Below, one piece after another: positions 1 to 11,953 of a DNA stretch of 64,000 bases. The DNA comes from Pelagicoccus albus (GTDB taxonomy: Bacteria > Verrucomicrobiota > Verrucomicrobiia > Opitutales > Opitutaceae), in assembly GCF_014230145.1 (NCBI RefSeq), contig NZ_JACHVC010000001.1, positions 371,002 through 435,001 of the forward strand. The letters run 5' to 3'. The stretch's first letter is position 1, and each line of letters starts with the position of its first letter. The notes beneath the pieces were generated by a model. The model was not told the origin of the DNA. It did not search any database and saw nothing but the letters and a program-made list of their open reading frames with translations. The position numbers and the translations under genes are program-made.

Positions 1-1521
1 CCATCCCACTCTGTAGTCTGGGCTTCTTGCGTCATCGATCGACCACATGAAGTAGTACTTTCCGTTTCGCTTGAAAACGACTATTCCTTCGCGGAAATCG
101 CGGAGAGGAAATTCGACGTGTTCTCCTTCAAAGGAAATCATGTCGTCGTTTAACCGATACACAGTTGGGGTTCCGTTTCCGAAGTAGAGATAGGGTTGCC
201 CATCATCGTCAATAAAAGCGTATGGATCGATGCTGAAGGTTTTGATCGTTTCATTGTCGACGAGTGGATGCCCAAGGGCGTCTTTGAAAGGTCCTGTCGG
301 GCTGTCGGCAACTGCGACACCGATGTTGTGTTCGCCGCAAAAGTAGAAGTAGTACTTTCCGTTGTGTTCAATGCAGTCTGGTGCCCATGCCTTGTTGTCT
401 GCCCATGTGATATCTTCTCTGAGGTCAAGGAAGACGTTTTCCTTCTTCCAATCGACCAGGTTTGGCGAAGACCAGACCGCGAACTCCTTGGTGTTCCAGT
501 AAGGACGATCTGAGGTTGGGTAGATATAGTATTTATCACCGAATACGCGAATGGCGGGATCCGCTGTGAACTCGCCCTGTAGGGCTGGTGGAGGTGCAAC
601 AGAAGCTGCCTCCTCTAGTAGGGATTGGACGAGGCTCTCGGGAGCTTGGAAAATCGATCCGTGCCGTTGTCCCTCGGGAAATGCAATATCTTCCTCGGGC
701 TTTTCCCAATTTTGCCAGTCTGATGATTTGCGTGCCCCGTACCAGTGCTGCGTGTAGTAGTCGAAGTAAACGTAGACCGCTTTGCCTGTATCCACTACAG
801 TGGGACCCTCGGCTTGCTCTTTGTCCAAGATTACATTTTCGAGAAGGGAGTAGGGATCGGTTAGTCTTTTGGATTTGGCGACATGAATGGATCCGTAGTT
901 TTTGGCCTCCTGGTCGTCTGTTTCCTTAAAGATAGCGTAGTACGCCCCGTCCTGCTCCAGTATTGTTGTGTCTATGTTGTTGAAACCTGGATCGAAGAGG
1001 ATCTTCGGTTTGCTGAGTTTTTCGAAATCTTTGGTCTGAGTGTAGTAAGCCCTGAATTTTGTCTCCCCTGTCTTATCGTTGGTTACCGAAGTTGACCAAA
1101 CGATGACGTAGGACTTCTTTTTCTTGTCGTAGTAGATTTCTGGAGCCCAGCATTGGCGCGCTCCTTCGACGCCCTCCATCAAGGGAAGGTATTTTTGCTC
1201 TGACCAGTCTGTAAGATTCTTCGAGGAGGCATATCCGATTCCTAGATCCGCCCACCCCGAGGTCCAGACCATGTGATAGGTGCCATCTTCGGTTAGCAAG
1301 ATGTGAGGGTCGCGCATCAGCTTCGAGCCTACTGCTGGCTCCAAGTAGACTTGGCCCAAGTCAGTCCAGTCCCTTGCGTCATATGAATAGGCGAGGTGGA
1401 GACCGTCTCCATTGCCTCGGAAGGATGTCAGAAGATAAGATGATTCTTCGGCAGAGACTCCCGGGGTGTAGGGACTGCAAAGCGCTGCAAGCAGCAGTGA
1501 TATGGTGGTGGGTTTTTTCAT
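1..1521 (-). CDS. Secreted two-module GH43-type glycoside hydrolase (3' end cut by window edge)
   Basis: The gene starts at an ATG (complement of 1519-1521) and stays open through base 1, giving 507 residues here. A signal peptide is followed by an N-terminal five-bladed-propeller-like segment. From about residue 305 a GH43 catalytic module follows. Three expected acidic residues are visible: Asp about 321 in ADPAI (base), Asp about 432 in FSIDPYAF, and Glu about 478 in FREGIVVFK (acid). The family cleaves arabinan, arabinoxylan or xylooligosaccharides; the exact substrate cannot be read from sequence. It lies downstream of the GH2 and GH43 genes on the same strand, so a plant- or algal-polysaccharide utilisation locus is likely. 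The C-terminus is missing from the window. Confidence 0.85.
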   Translation of the reverse strand, partial: MKKPTTISLLLAALCSPYTPGVSAEESSYLLTSFRGNGDGLHLAYSYDARDWTDLGQVYLEPAVGSKLMRDPHILLTEDGTYHMVWTSGWADLGIGYASSKNLTDWSEQKYLPLMEGVEGARQCWAPEIYYDKKKKSYVIVWSTSVTNDKTGETKFRAYYTQTKDFEKLSKPKILFDPGFNNIDTTILEQDGAYYAIFKETDDQEAKNYGSIHVAKSKRLTDPYSLLENVILDKEQAEGPTVVDTGKAVYVYFDYYTQHWYGARKSSDWQNWEKPEEDIAFPEGQRHGSIFQAPESLVQSLLEEAASVAPPPALQGEFTADPAIRVFGDKYYIYPTSDRPYWNTKEFAVWSSPNLVDWKKENVFLDLREDITWADNKAWAPDCIEHNGKYYFYFCGEHNIGVAVADSPTGPFKDALGHPLVDNETIKTFSIDPYAFIDDDGQPYLYFGNGTPTVYRLNDDMISFEGEHVEFPLRDFREGIVVFKRNGKYYFMWSIDDARSPDYRVGW

Positions 1522-1613
1522 ACAGAAAGGGGTTCGGTATGTTGGGAAGTGAGTGCGGGGAGACTATGGAGTGCTTCCCCGCTTACTTGGATGTGCTTTT
1601 GGCTCCTTGGAAT

Positions 1614-4769
<3,156 letters not shown>

Positions 4770-5032
4770 TTATACCGGTTATTGGAGAGCACGAAACCGT
4801 AGCTCTAAAGGTTTTGAAGGGGGTGGAGGTACGGGGTAATGAGAGTTTAAGATACTGTAGTGTCAGGCGGTATCAATTTTTAATGACCAATCTCCCCCAT
4901 ATGAGGGAGTGGACTTAGCTCCTTTCGGCTTAGAATCTTGAAGCCGCGTAAATATTAGGCGGCTCGCATCGTGGATTGAAGCAAAGGGTATTCGCTTGAG
5001 CAGGTATTCTCCGGTTTTAATCCGAGGGATGG

Positions 5033-6415
5033 CTAGCGAACCAACCACTCGAACAAACCGGTTTCCTCGCTGGGAGTACCTGACGGGAACTCGATTTTGA
5101 GGTATCTAGCGGTCACCGTTTGGTTGATCGGAATCGGAGATCCGCTGATCGGGCTTTTGGTGAAGTCCGCTAGCGTCATCCACGATTCCGCATCGTCCGA
5201 ATAGAGAAGGAGGAACTGAGTTGGCTTCCAAGCGTACTCTGGACGGACCTCTTGCCGGGCTATTTCCGTCGCTTGACCGAAATCCATCTGGATCCAGTGT
5301 ATCCCTTCATTGTCACCTGCGATCCAGCGAGTTGCGTAGTTGTTGTCTGTGACATTTTGGGGCTCTGTGTGAGGACCAAGTTGACTGGAGGCTGTCGTGG
5401 TCGCCGAGAGCGTTCCCTTTTTGCTGGCGCGATTTACCAAGAGAGCGGGACCCTCGTGGCTCGGGTCAATTTTTCGGATCAACCCATTGTCGTCGAAATC
5501 AAGCTGGTCTACGCAGACTTGGCGACGGACGGGCTCGAAAGGGATGTTGTGGCGATGGTAGAGAATGTAGTGCTGTCCTTCAAATTCGAATACCGAATGG
5601 TGTCCTGGTGACAGAACGTTCTTCTCGTGGTCACTGACCAGAATAGGACTATTCGACGCTTCCTCGAAAGGGCCCAGAGGTGAGTTGCCGATGGCGTAGT
5701 GAACCTGGTAGCTGTCCTCTGTGGTCTTCCCGTCAGAGTACATCAAATAGTAACGCCCTTCTCGTTTTAGCATGAAGGGGGCTTCGAAATAGTGTTCGGG
5801 GGTAATGTCGACTGGTACTCCGACGAAGGAGTCCATGTTATCCGTCAATTCGACTGCGAAACAGTGCCCGTTGGTCCAATTCCAGCCAGATCCCCAATAA
5901 AGATAGGGAGTTCCATCCCCGTCGACGAATGCTTGGGCATCGATCATGTGGTAGGTCCTGTCGAAGTCTGCGGATATCATGGGACGATCGCCCAGACTGT
6001 TTTCCCAAGGGCCGAGTGGATGGCTAGCGACTCCGACCCAGACCTCGCTTCCAACGGACACATGCATGTAGAATCGCCCGTCCATACCCTGGACTACAGA
6101 CGGCGCCCAGACCATGGCTCCCATGGATGTCGGTCCGGTGCAGGCGGCCTTTGTGGGCCAATTCAGTTCACGATAGGTCCAATCCTGAAAGTCGTCGGAT
6201 TCCCAGCATCCTAGTGTTTCGCCGCCCCAAGGGTCTAAGGTTGCGTAGATATAGTGTTTCCCTTGGTAAGAGACAATGGAAGGGTCGGCGTAGTAGCCCG
6301 GCAAAATGGGATTGGCAGAGTTGGCCTCTTCTCCGCTCCCTTGCGCTCGATTTTCCGGGATGAGGGAGACCGCCAGAAAAATGGCAGCGAGTAGGGACGT
6401 TCTTGGCTTGTTCAT
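5033..6415 (-). CDS. Secreted GH43 with C-terminal F5/8 type C (discoidin-like) module
   Basis: I chose the ATG at 6415 (MNKPRTSLLAAIF) because it opens directly into a signal peptide; the frame also extends to a TTG at 6469. The 460-residue protein has a GH43 five-bladed propeller. It shows YYADPSIV (base Asp), HMIDAQAFVDGDG (pKa-modulating Asp) and FEAPFMLKREG (acid Glu). The last roughly 130 residues form an F5/8C-like carbohydrate-binding fold (ARYLKIEFPSG, LFEWLVR). Arabinofuranosidase, arabinanase or xylosidase activity is likely; the substrate is inferred only. With the GH2 and the edge GH43 it forms a three-enzyme glycan-degrading set. Confidence 0.88.
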   Translation of the reverse strand: MNKPRTSLLAAIFLAVSLIPENRAQGSGEEANSANPILPGYYADPSIVSYQGKHYIYATLDPWGGETLGCWESDDFQDWTYRELNWPTKAACTGPTSMGAMVWAPSVVQGMDGRFYMHVSVGSEVWVGVASHPLGPWENSLGDRPMISADFDRTYHMIDAQAFVDGDGTPYLYWGSGWNWTNGHCFAVELTDNMDSFVGVPVDITPEHYFEAPFMLKREGRYYLMYSDGKTTEDSYQVHYAIGNSPLGPFEEASNSPILVSDHEKNVLSPGHHSVFEFEGQHYILYHRHNIPFEPVRRQVCVDQLDFDDNGLIRKIDPSHEGPALLVNRASKKGTLSATTTASSQLGPHTEPQNVTDNNYATRWIAGDNEGIHWIQMDFGQATEIARQEVRPEYAWKPTQFLLLYSDDAESWMTLADFTKSPISGSPIPINQTVTARYLKIEFPSGTPSEETGLFEWLVR

Positions 6416-6611
6416 AGAGAGCTTAGGGGCGTTTTTCCGAACGAAATGGGCTTGGGAATAGTTCGGCAACAGCGGAACAGCTTAGGTGGCGGGGGAGATG
6501 TGTCACACTGTCCCGCTTCTTATCGTCCGATTGAGAAAAAATGTGCCAAACGGATTTTGCTAGGATTTCTTAAGTTTTTGGTAAAGAGTGTTTAAGGAAC
6601 TCAAAGCCTTC

Positions 6612-6627
6612 TGGCACCCAGTATGCA
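6612..6627 (+). promoter_or_regulatory. Sigma54-like -24/-12 promoter of the hsp20 operon
   Basis: TGGCACCCAGTATGCA shows GG and GC elements separated by exactly ten bases, the spacing of RpoN promoters (consensus TGGCACG-N4-TTGCW). It lies 45 bp upstream of the first hsp20 start codon. A strong Shine-Dalgarno (GAAGGAGG, about 6657) sits between. No RpoN or activator gene is in the window, so the call rests on the motif alone. Confidence 0.5.
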
Positions 6628-6671
6628 CTATAGGGGGTACTAACTTAAATCTATCGAAGGAGGATTAAATC

Positions 6672-7088
6672 ATGAAACTTATGAAACGCACATCATGGCC
6701 GAGTGATCCGTTTTTCGAAATGGATCGACTTTTTAACCGAGCATTTGGGGCTGCAGACTTCTGGCCCGGCAGTTTTGTGAATGCTGGACATCGTGACTTC
6801 CCGCTGGATGTACACGGAGACGACAACCACTACTATGTGACCGCTGAATTGCCGGGAGTCGCCAAGAACGAGCTCGATCTGAAGGTCGAGAACTCGGTTC
6901 TCAGCATCACAGTCAATAAGACGAACAAGGGCGAAGATGCGTCGAGCGAAAGTGTGATGACCCGGAGCATCACGGTTGGGGACGACATCGACGTGGAAGG
7001 AGTCACCGCCAAGCTCGAGAACGGCATCTTGTACGTTAGCTTGCCCAAGGCGGAAGAGCGGCGTCCACGCAAAATTCAGATTGGCTAA
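6672..7088 (+). CDS. Small heat-shock protein Hsp20/alpha-crystallin, 138 aa
   Basis: This is an ATP-independent holdase chaperone that binds unfolding proteins in the cytoplasm. The alpha-crystallin domain spans about residues 40-138, from the VTAELPGVAKNELDLKVEN strands to LENGILYVSLPK (the IxI-like GIL motif). The N-terminal arm has FFEMDRLFNRAF. The start is supported by an excellent GGAGG about 8 bp upstream. It is the first gene of a two-gene hsp20 operon, with the second copy 21 bp downstream, and is probably induced from the sigma54-like site. Confidence 0.95.
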   Translation: MKLMKRTSWPSDPFFEMDRLFNRAFGAADFWPGSFVNAGHRDFPLDVHGDDNHYYVTAELPGVAKNELDLKVENSVLSITVNKTNKGEDASSESVMTRSITVGDDIDVEGVTAKLENGILYVSLPKAEERRPRKIQIG

Positions 7089-7109
7089 CCTCTAAGGAAA
7101 GGAATCGCG

Positions 7110-7487
7110 ATGAATAAAGAACTAGCGAAAACTGAGCAAAACGACCGGCAAGAAGAAGCCCCGGTGTATCGCAAACCTAAATACGTAGTTCATTCCGAAG
7201 AAAATGCATACCGCTTGGAGGTTCATCTTCCAGGAGTATCTAAAGATGGCGCTCGTATCACGCTCGACGGGAATATTCTGACGATCGAGGCTGACCCTAG
7301 CGCAGCTCATTCGCAGGATTGGCAAACGTTCCGCCGCGAACGTCCCGAAGGAAGCTTCCGGCTCAACTTAGAGCTGAATGTGGACATCGATGGGGACGGA
7401 ATCAAAGCGGAAGTCCAAGACGGCGTTTTGAGTATGTTGCTTCCGCTTGCAGCCAAGGCGGCGAAGCGAGCCATAGAAATTCAGTAG
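7110..7487 (+). CDS. Second small heat-shock protein Hsp20, 125 aa
   Basis: An alpha-crystallin domain (YRLEVHLPGVSKDGARITL ... VQDGVLSMLLP) follows a short charged N-terminus. It is shorter and diverged from the upstream copy. The motif at the end is GVLSML instead of GILYVS. An AAGGAAAGGA element precedes the ATG. It lies 21 bp behind the first hsp20, so the two are cotranscribed. Paired sHsps often co-oligomerise, which is an inference here. A GC-rich hairpin follows it. Confidence 0.93.
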   Translation: MNKELAKTEQNDRQEEAPVYRKPKYVVHSEENAYRLEVHLPGVSKDGARITLDGNILTIEADPSAAHSQDWQTFRRERPEGSFRLNLELNVDIDGDGIKAEVQDGVLSMLLPLAAKAAKRAIEIQ

Positions 7488-7506
7488 ACATCAAAAACAT
7501 AAACTT

Positions 7507-7544
7507 CGCCTCCCGGTCTAGTCGCCGGGGGGCGTTGCTATTTT
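7507..7544 (+). terminator. Terminator of hsp20 operon
   Basis: A 10-bp stem (7507-7516 with 7525-7534, one G-T wobble) is followed by a weak T-rich tail (TTGCTATTTT). It lies 19 bp after the second hsp20 stop. Confidence 0.65.
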
Positions 7545-7637
7545 AAGGATGGTTTTTGAGGGAATGAGAAGTCGTTTCCCAGGGGCGAAATTAAACGAGA
7601 AACCTGACAATCGGAGGTAAATGGAATAGGGTGCAGT

Positions 7638-7964
7638 ATGGATTCGGAGCGTGAAGACAGTTTGATCCCTCGTTGGCGAGCTCCGGGAGCTACCGACGAG
7701 ATCTACGACGTTACTCGGGCGGCAAAGCTGGCGGGCGTGACCACTAGGATCTTTTTGAAATACCACCGGATGGGCTTGTATCAGCCCCTTGGTGACACTC
7801 AGAAGCAAGGCTACCAGTTCGACTGGGACGCGGTCTATCTAGCCCGCCAAGCAGAGAGAGTGCGATCTGAGATGTCGGTAGAGATGGAAGTCGCTATCGT
7901 GATTGTGAAGCTCAAAACCCAAGTGGCGATGCTCCAGGAAGAAATAAGATTCTGGCGTCGTTAG
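7638..7964 (+). CDS. CbpM/MerR-like chaperone-modulator or regulator, 108 aa
   Basis: A MerR-type winged-helix start is visible at residues 23-55 (YDVTRAAKLAGVTTRIFLKY, then HRMGLYQP). It is followed by a linker (GYQFDWDAVYLARQAERVR) and a C-terminal amphipathic helix (VAIVIVKLKTQVAMLQEEI). Size and layout resemble CbpM, which modulates DnaJ-like CbpA, or the heat-shock repressor HspR. Its place behind two hsp20 genes fits a chaperone-linked role. No dnaJ homologue lies nearby. The DNA target, if any, is unknown. Confidence 0.6.
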   Translation: MDSEREDSLIPRWRAPGATDEIYDVTRAAKLAGVTTRIFLKYHRMGLYQPLGDTQKQGYQFDWDAVYLARQAERVRSEMSVEMEVAIVIVKLKTQVAMLQEEIRFWRR

Positions 7965-7990
7965 TTTCGGGCTGATCGCTACAGCGACGG

Positions 7991-10900
7991 CTAGAGCGGT
8001 TTTTTGGAGAGAACTAAATCTGGGGCCAAAAGTCGTTTGGCGTTTTCCGCGTGTTCGATATAGTCCTCGTAGCGATCGCTGGCGTAAGTGTCGCCATTAA
8101 GCGTTATTTGGTAGTCGAAACTTGTATGAGCGCCTGTTTGGTGGGCGGTGCGAACTACCGCTCCGAAGGAGGAACTCGCTTCTACAGTCTGAAGCAGCTC
8201 GTCGCGACTGAAATGAAAGCTCTCCGGCACAGAGACGTCGAGTTGGAGGGAGATCTCGACTGGAGAGTTTATGCGGAATGGGATGCGTCGAGGTTCCGTG
8301 CTGCGTTCGTTGTAGAAGACGAGATTGTCCCAAGTAGAAGGGGCTCGGCCGCGCAGGGTGCCGCCCTCGCTAGCGAAACTCTTGTCGGCGGTGTAGCTGT
8401 AGTCGAGTTCGATTGGCAGCTGGGGTGTATCCAAGTTTTGGACCTCAAGATTCGAAAGATAAAGGGATGGCTCGGCTAGGCGGAGATAGCTTTGCAGAAT
8501 GGTAATCCGTTCGTTGTCGGGAGCTCCTCTTAGGAATTGGCGAATGAAGGCGGCCGAATGACCGTGGGCCGTCACCTTCTCGTGTACTTCGATTTCCTTG
8601 GTGTCCGTAAATTTAACAGCCCGATTTATCTCCATCTGATTGTCTTCGGGGCGGAGGCCTCCAATCACTTTTAAACTCGATCCCTTGGGAGTGACGATTA
8701 GCGCTATCTGATCGTCTAAATAACGTGGCCGATAGGATTTCCCGTTGGGGTAGTCCGTGGGATCGATGAACGGGTTTTCTTCGATCGACGGTACGTAAAG
8801 GATCATGTGATTGAACTGGTAGAGGCTGGGTACTTCCGCGATTGCTTGGCGGTTGGTGTCGACCAAGGCGGGCCAAGCTTCGATACCCATTTCTCTGAGT
8901 AGGTGAAGGGCCAATACGGTGTGGTCTTTGCAATCACCGTATCGGTTCGTCAGGATTTTTCCGATTTGGTTTGGCTGAGTCGATCGAGGGCCGAAGAGGA
9001 GGGCTTTGTAGGTATACTGGTCGGAGATGTATTTGAAGAGCGCGTCTACTTTTTGACGCTCGTTTCCATCCCCTATGTCCAAGTCCTTAACGATGTCTCC
9101 GCAGCGGGAATCTGTTTCGGTAAGTTGGGATTCGATTTCCGAATAATAGGTGTCTCCTAAAGTTTGCCAGGACTTTTCCGCGGGACCAATCCACACGGTT
9201 GGCAAGAACAGTTTTGAGTCCGGCTGATGTTCAACTCGATCGTAGCTATTGGGTTCTGGGATGTACCAGAGCAAACTGTTGTCTGATTTCTCGAATACAA
9301 AATCGTCGAGATTACTTTGGTAGCTAAGGCTATCGATATCTCCGTTTACTTGAGCAAATGCTACTCGTCTCGGAAAGATTCCGGATATGACGGGATTGGC
9401 GAATTGGAATTCTTCGACTGGCTGGTTCGTCTCATAGGTAAGGACGAGCTTTACGAGGCATCCTTTGCGGACTCCGGGAAAGGGAATGTGTAAATTGCGT
9501 TTTTCGCTGACGATTGATTCCGCTTCGTTGTTGGTCAGGTAGAATTGGGACGGATCCGCTTCGGCGAGGACCTCTCCGTCTTCGGAAAGCACTTTAGCCT
9601 CGTTGACATAGATTCGTTCGAAGTTCGGATTGAAGGACTGTTCCAATTCGCTGAGTTCCAGAACGGCGTCCTCGTCCAGAACCTTAAAGAGCTGGTAGAG
9701 TGTTTTGCGTTGGCGTTGGTTTTTGTGGAATTCGTAGGCGAGGCCATGCATGACGGCGTAGGCCCCCTTGCGAGAAAGGCGTTCCTGATCGACTGCCAAC
9801 TCTAGCTGGTCAATCGTCTCTGCATAGGGCACCGCTGGAATCGGGTTCGAGAAAAGGCTTGGATCCGTCCCACCCATAAGGGTGTGGATTTGGCTTAGCA
9901 GTCCCATGGCTTGGGCGTGGGCGGGATAAGCGGCTAGGCAGGCGTCCAAAGAATCCTTTGCCGAGGCGTAGCGTTGCATCGCTAGGTGGCAGACAGCCTC
10001 GTAGTATCTCATTTGCGTTAGTCCAAGCTCTTCGATGGCGTAGTGACAGTATTCGAGAGCCGCTGCATTCTCTTGCACTTTTAGGAGCACGTCCACGTGA
10101 AGCTCGGCAAATTGGTAATTGTCTGGGATGTTGGATACGAGCTCCTCACTCAGCTCAAGCGCTTGGTCTAGGTTTCCATTGTCGCGGAGAGCTACGATCT
10201 TCCAGTAGCGGATGGCGAGGGTTTGTCCTGCCATTTCCTCTGCTTTTGAAACATCCTCGTAGAGGGTTTTGTTTTCTCCACGCGAAAAGAGGAGGCTGTA
10301 GTACTCGTTGAGTGTTTCGTCAGCGGAGACTCCGTATTCAAAAATTAGTTTCCTATAGGACTCTATAGCTTCCTGAGTGCGACCAATCTGAAAGTAGCAG
10401 GAGCCTTGGATGGAGAGGAGGCGAAGGTTGTCCGAGTTTTTAGCCAACTCGGTTTCACAGATTTGTAAGGCTTCGTCTATCTTGCCTTGAGCGAGCAGGG
10501 TATGGGCTAAGTTCACGGCGACGCCCAGGAGGTCGGGCTTCAGATTGTAGCTCTCTTGGAAGTAACGGGTCGCCTTGTTAGGATTGCCCTGTTGGAAATT
10601 GAAAACGCCAACCCCGTTATAAAATCCAGATTGGAATTCGGCGATGGCGGGGGACGTAGGAGGTGGCTCTACAGGATCTTTGAATACGAGTGTTTCCAGG
10701 TAGGCATCAGCCCTTTCCTTTACTGTATCCAACGAGTGAGCGTAGGAGAGGGTATTGAGGAGCAGGGCGCTCTTTTGCCCCTTTATGATGCGTATGACTA
10801 CTTGGGCTACCTGACCTTCTTCGTTTGTCCAGGGACCGGCGAATTCTTTGCAGGTGTAGTCGCCGACTTTGAAACTTCTTTGCTTCTTCTCCCGGTCGGA

Positions 10901-11800
10901 GCTGAAGTTACCCCCGATGGCGACCTCGAATCCGCGCACTACCTCGTTCATGCTTAGCTTGTTGGGGCCGAGCAAAATCGGGTTGAAGGTAACAAGCATG
11001 GCGTCGGTAGGGCTGAAGCAAAACCAATGAGCGTCATTTTCGGTGGATACTTCTTCTCCGATCGCGAGTCGTTGGTCCTTCAGGTCCAGCGAAATGCCGA
11101 GGCTCGGATTAGCCAAGGTTTCAACCGCTTTCAGGCCTTCGACGTAGGTGAAACGATTCTCGTCGGCAAATTCTATCTTCGAAGCGATTCGTTCGGATTC
11201 CGCTTTGATTTCCTCGTGGTTACTTTCTCCTTTGAAAGACCAGAAGTAGAGGGTGTAGAGGTAGCCGTTTCGGTAGGTCTGGTACCTTTGGTCCAAGGCG
11301 GTCTTGTTGGAATAGCGACTACGGAAGGTGTATGTATTCCATTCTAAATCGCCAAATTTCTTACGTCCCGTCTCTAGCTTTTTGACCTTCAGGTCTTTTA
11401 GGTAGGCGCGAAAATTACCATCGATGCTGTCTAAGGTGACTTCGGGCATGTAGCCGACCCGTGTGGCTAGGACTTCGACTCGGATTTGGCTCTTTTCGTT
11501 TTTGACCAATAGAAGTTGCTGCTCGTCGAATGCATTCTCGTCGTACTCCGTATCTTGAAAGACTCGATAGTCGGGGCCAAAATTTTGGATACGGAGATTG
11601 TGCTGGGTCCAAAGGGCTTTCCCTTGATCCGAACAAATGATGGCCTCTCTCTCTTGTTGGCGTTGATCGCTTGAGAGTTCGACGATTGGGATCTCCATCA
11701 TCTCCCCGTTCGGATTGCTTGTCGCTGTCGCCGCGGCGAGTTTGGGAATGAGTGAGGAAGCGATTAGGAGGCTGGTAGCGAGGAGGGAGGTAAAACGCAT
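7991..11800 (-). CDS. Secreted TPR / DUF3857 / transglutaminase-like protein, 1269 aa
   Basis: After a signal peptide come about 350 residues without a family I recognise. TPR repeats follow (about 390-700, e.g. LGVAVNLAHTLLAQGKIDEAL), then a DUF3857 beta-rich domain, then a transglutaminase-like cysteine-protease fold. The catalytic triad looks intact: Cys in RYGDCKDHTVLAL, His in FNHMILYV, Asp in NPFIDPTDY. DUF3857-transglutaminase proteins are common in Bacteroidota and Verrucomicrobiota and are exported, but their substrates are not known. It ends 26 bp from the convergent CbpM-like gene. Confidence 0.85.
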   Translation of the reverse strand: MRFTSLLATSLLIASSLIPKLAAATATSNPNGEMMEIPIVELSSDQRQQEREAIICSDQGKALWTQHNLRIQNFGPDYRVFQDTEYDENAFDEQQLLLVKNEKSQIRVEVLATRVGYMPEVTLDSIDGNFRAYLKDLKVKKLETGRKKFGDLEWNTYTFRSRYSNKTALDQRYQTYRNGYLYTLYFWSFKGESNHEEIKAESERIASKIEFADENRFTYVEGLKAVETLANPSLGISLDLKDQRLAIGEEVSTENDAHWFCFSPTDAMLVTFNPILLGPNKLSMNEVVRGFEVAIGGNFSSDREKKQRSFKVGDYTCKEFAGPWTNEEGQVAQVVIRIIKGQKSALLLNTLSYAHSLDTVKERADAYLETLVFKDPVEPPPTSPAIAEFQSGFYNGVGVFNFQQGNPNKATRYFQESYNLKPDLLGVAVNLAHTLLAQGKIDEALQICETELAKNSDNLRLLSIQGSCYFQIGRTQEAIESYRKLIFEYGVSADETLNEYYSLLFSRGENKTLYEDVSKAEEMAGQTLAIRYWKIVALRDNGNLDQALELSEELVSNIPDNYQFAELHVDVLLKVQENAAALEYCHYAIEELGLTQMRYYEAVCHLAMQRYASAKDSLDACLAAYPAHAQAMGLLSQIHTLMGGTDPSLFSNPIPAVPYAETIDQLELAVDQERLSRKGAYAVMHGLAYEFHKNQRQRKTLYQLFKVLDEDAVLELSELEQSFNPNFERIYVNEAKVLSEDGEVLAEADPSQFYLTNNEAESIVSEKRNLHIPFPGVRKGCLVKLVLTYETNQPVEEFQFANPVISGIFPRRVAFAQVNGDIDSLSYQSNLDDFVFEKSDNSLLWYIPEPNSYDRVEHQPDSKLFLPTVWIGPAEKSWQTLGDTYYSEIESQLTETDSRCGDIVKDLDIGDGNERQKVDALFKYISDQYTYKALLFGPRSTQPNQIGKILTNRYGDCKDHTVLALHLLREMGIEAWPALVDTNRQAIAEVPSLYQFNHMILYVPSIEENPFIDPTDYPNGKSYRPRYLDDQIALIVTPKGSSLKVIGGLRPEDNQMEINRAVKFTDTKEIEVHEKVTAHGHSAAFIRQFLRGAPDNERITILQSYLRLAEPSLYLSNLEVQNLDTPQLPIELDYSYTADKSFASEGGTLRGRAPSTWDNLVFYNERSTEPRRIPFRINSPVEISLQLDVSVPESFHFSRDELLQTVEASSSFGAVVRTAHQTGAHTSFDYQITLNGDTYASDRYEDYIEHAENAKRLLAPDLVLSKKPL

Positions 11801-11900
11801 CAGGGGGAGGGGTTGCAGTGCTTGCTTAATGGTCTCCCGTAGTTTTCCGAGTGCCGCGCAAAGGGCAAGGCTCTCCGTGTAAAATGTGGTACAACGAAAA

Positions 11901-11926
11901 AACGGCTGCGGTTACCCGCAGCCGTT
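11901..11926 (-). terminator. Intrinsic terminator of htrA
   Basis: A perfect 11-bp stem (AACGGCTGCGG with its complement) and a 4-nt loop are followed on the minus strand by TTTTTT. It lies 28 bp past the htrA stop codon. Confidence 0.9.
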
Positions 11927-11953
11927 GAAAGCGTTTTACGTCCTCCAGACGGT

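Noticed and set aside
4863..5048. 61-codon minus-strand frame between GH43 and GH2, considered as a frameshifted continuation of the GH43
   Set aside because: The F5/8C module ends normally at LFEWLVR, so no extension is expected. The frame lacks family features.
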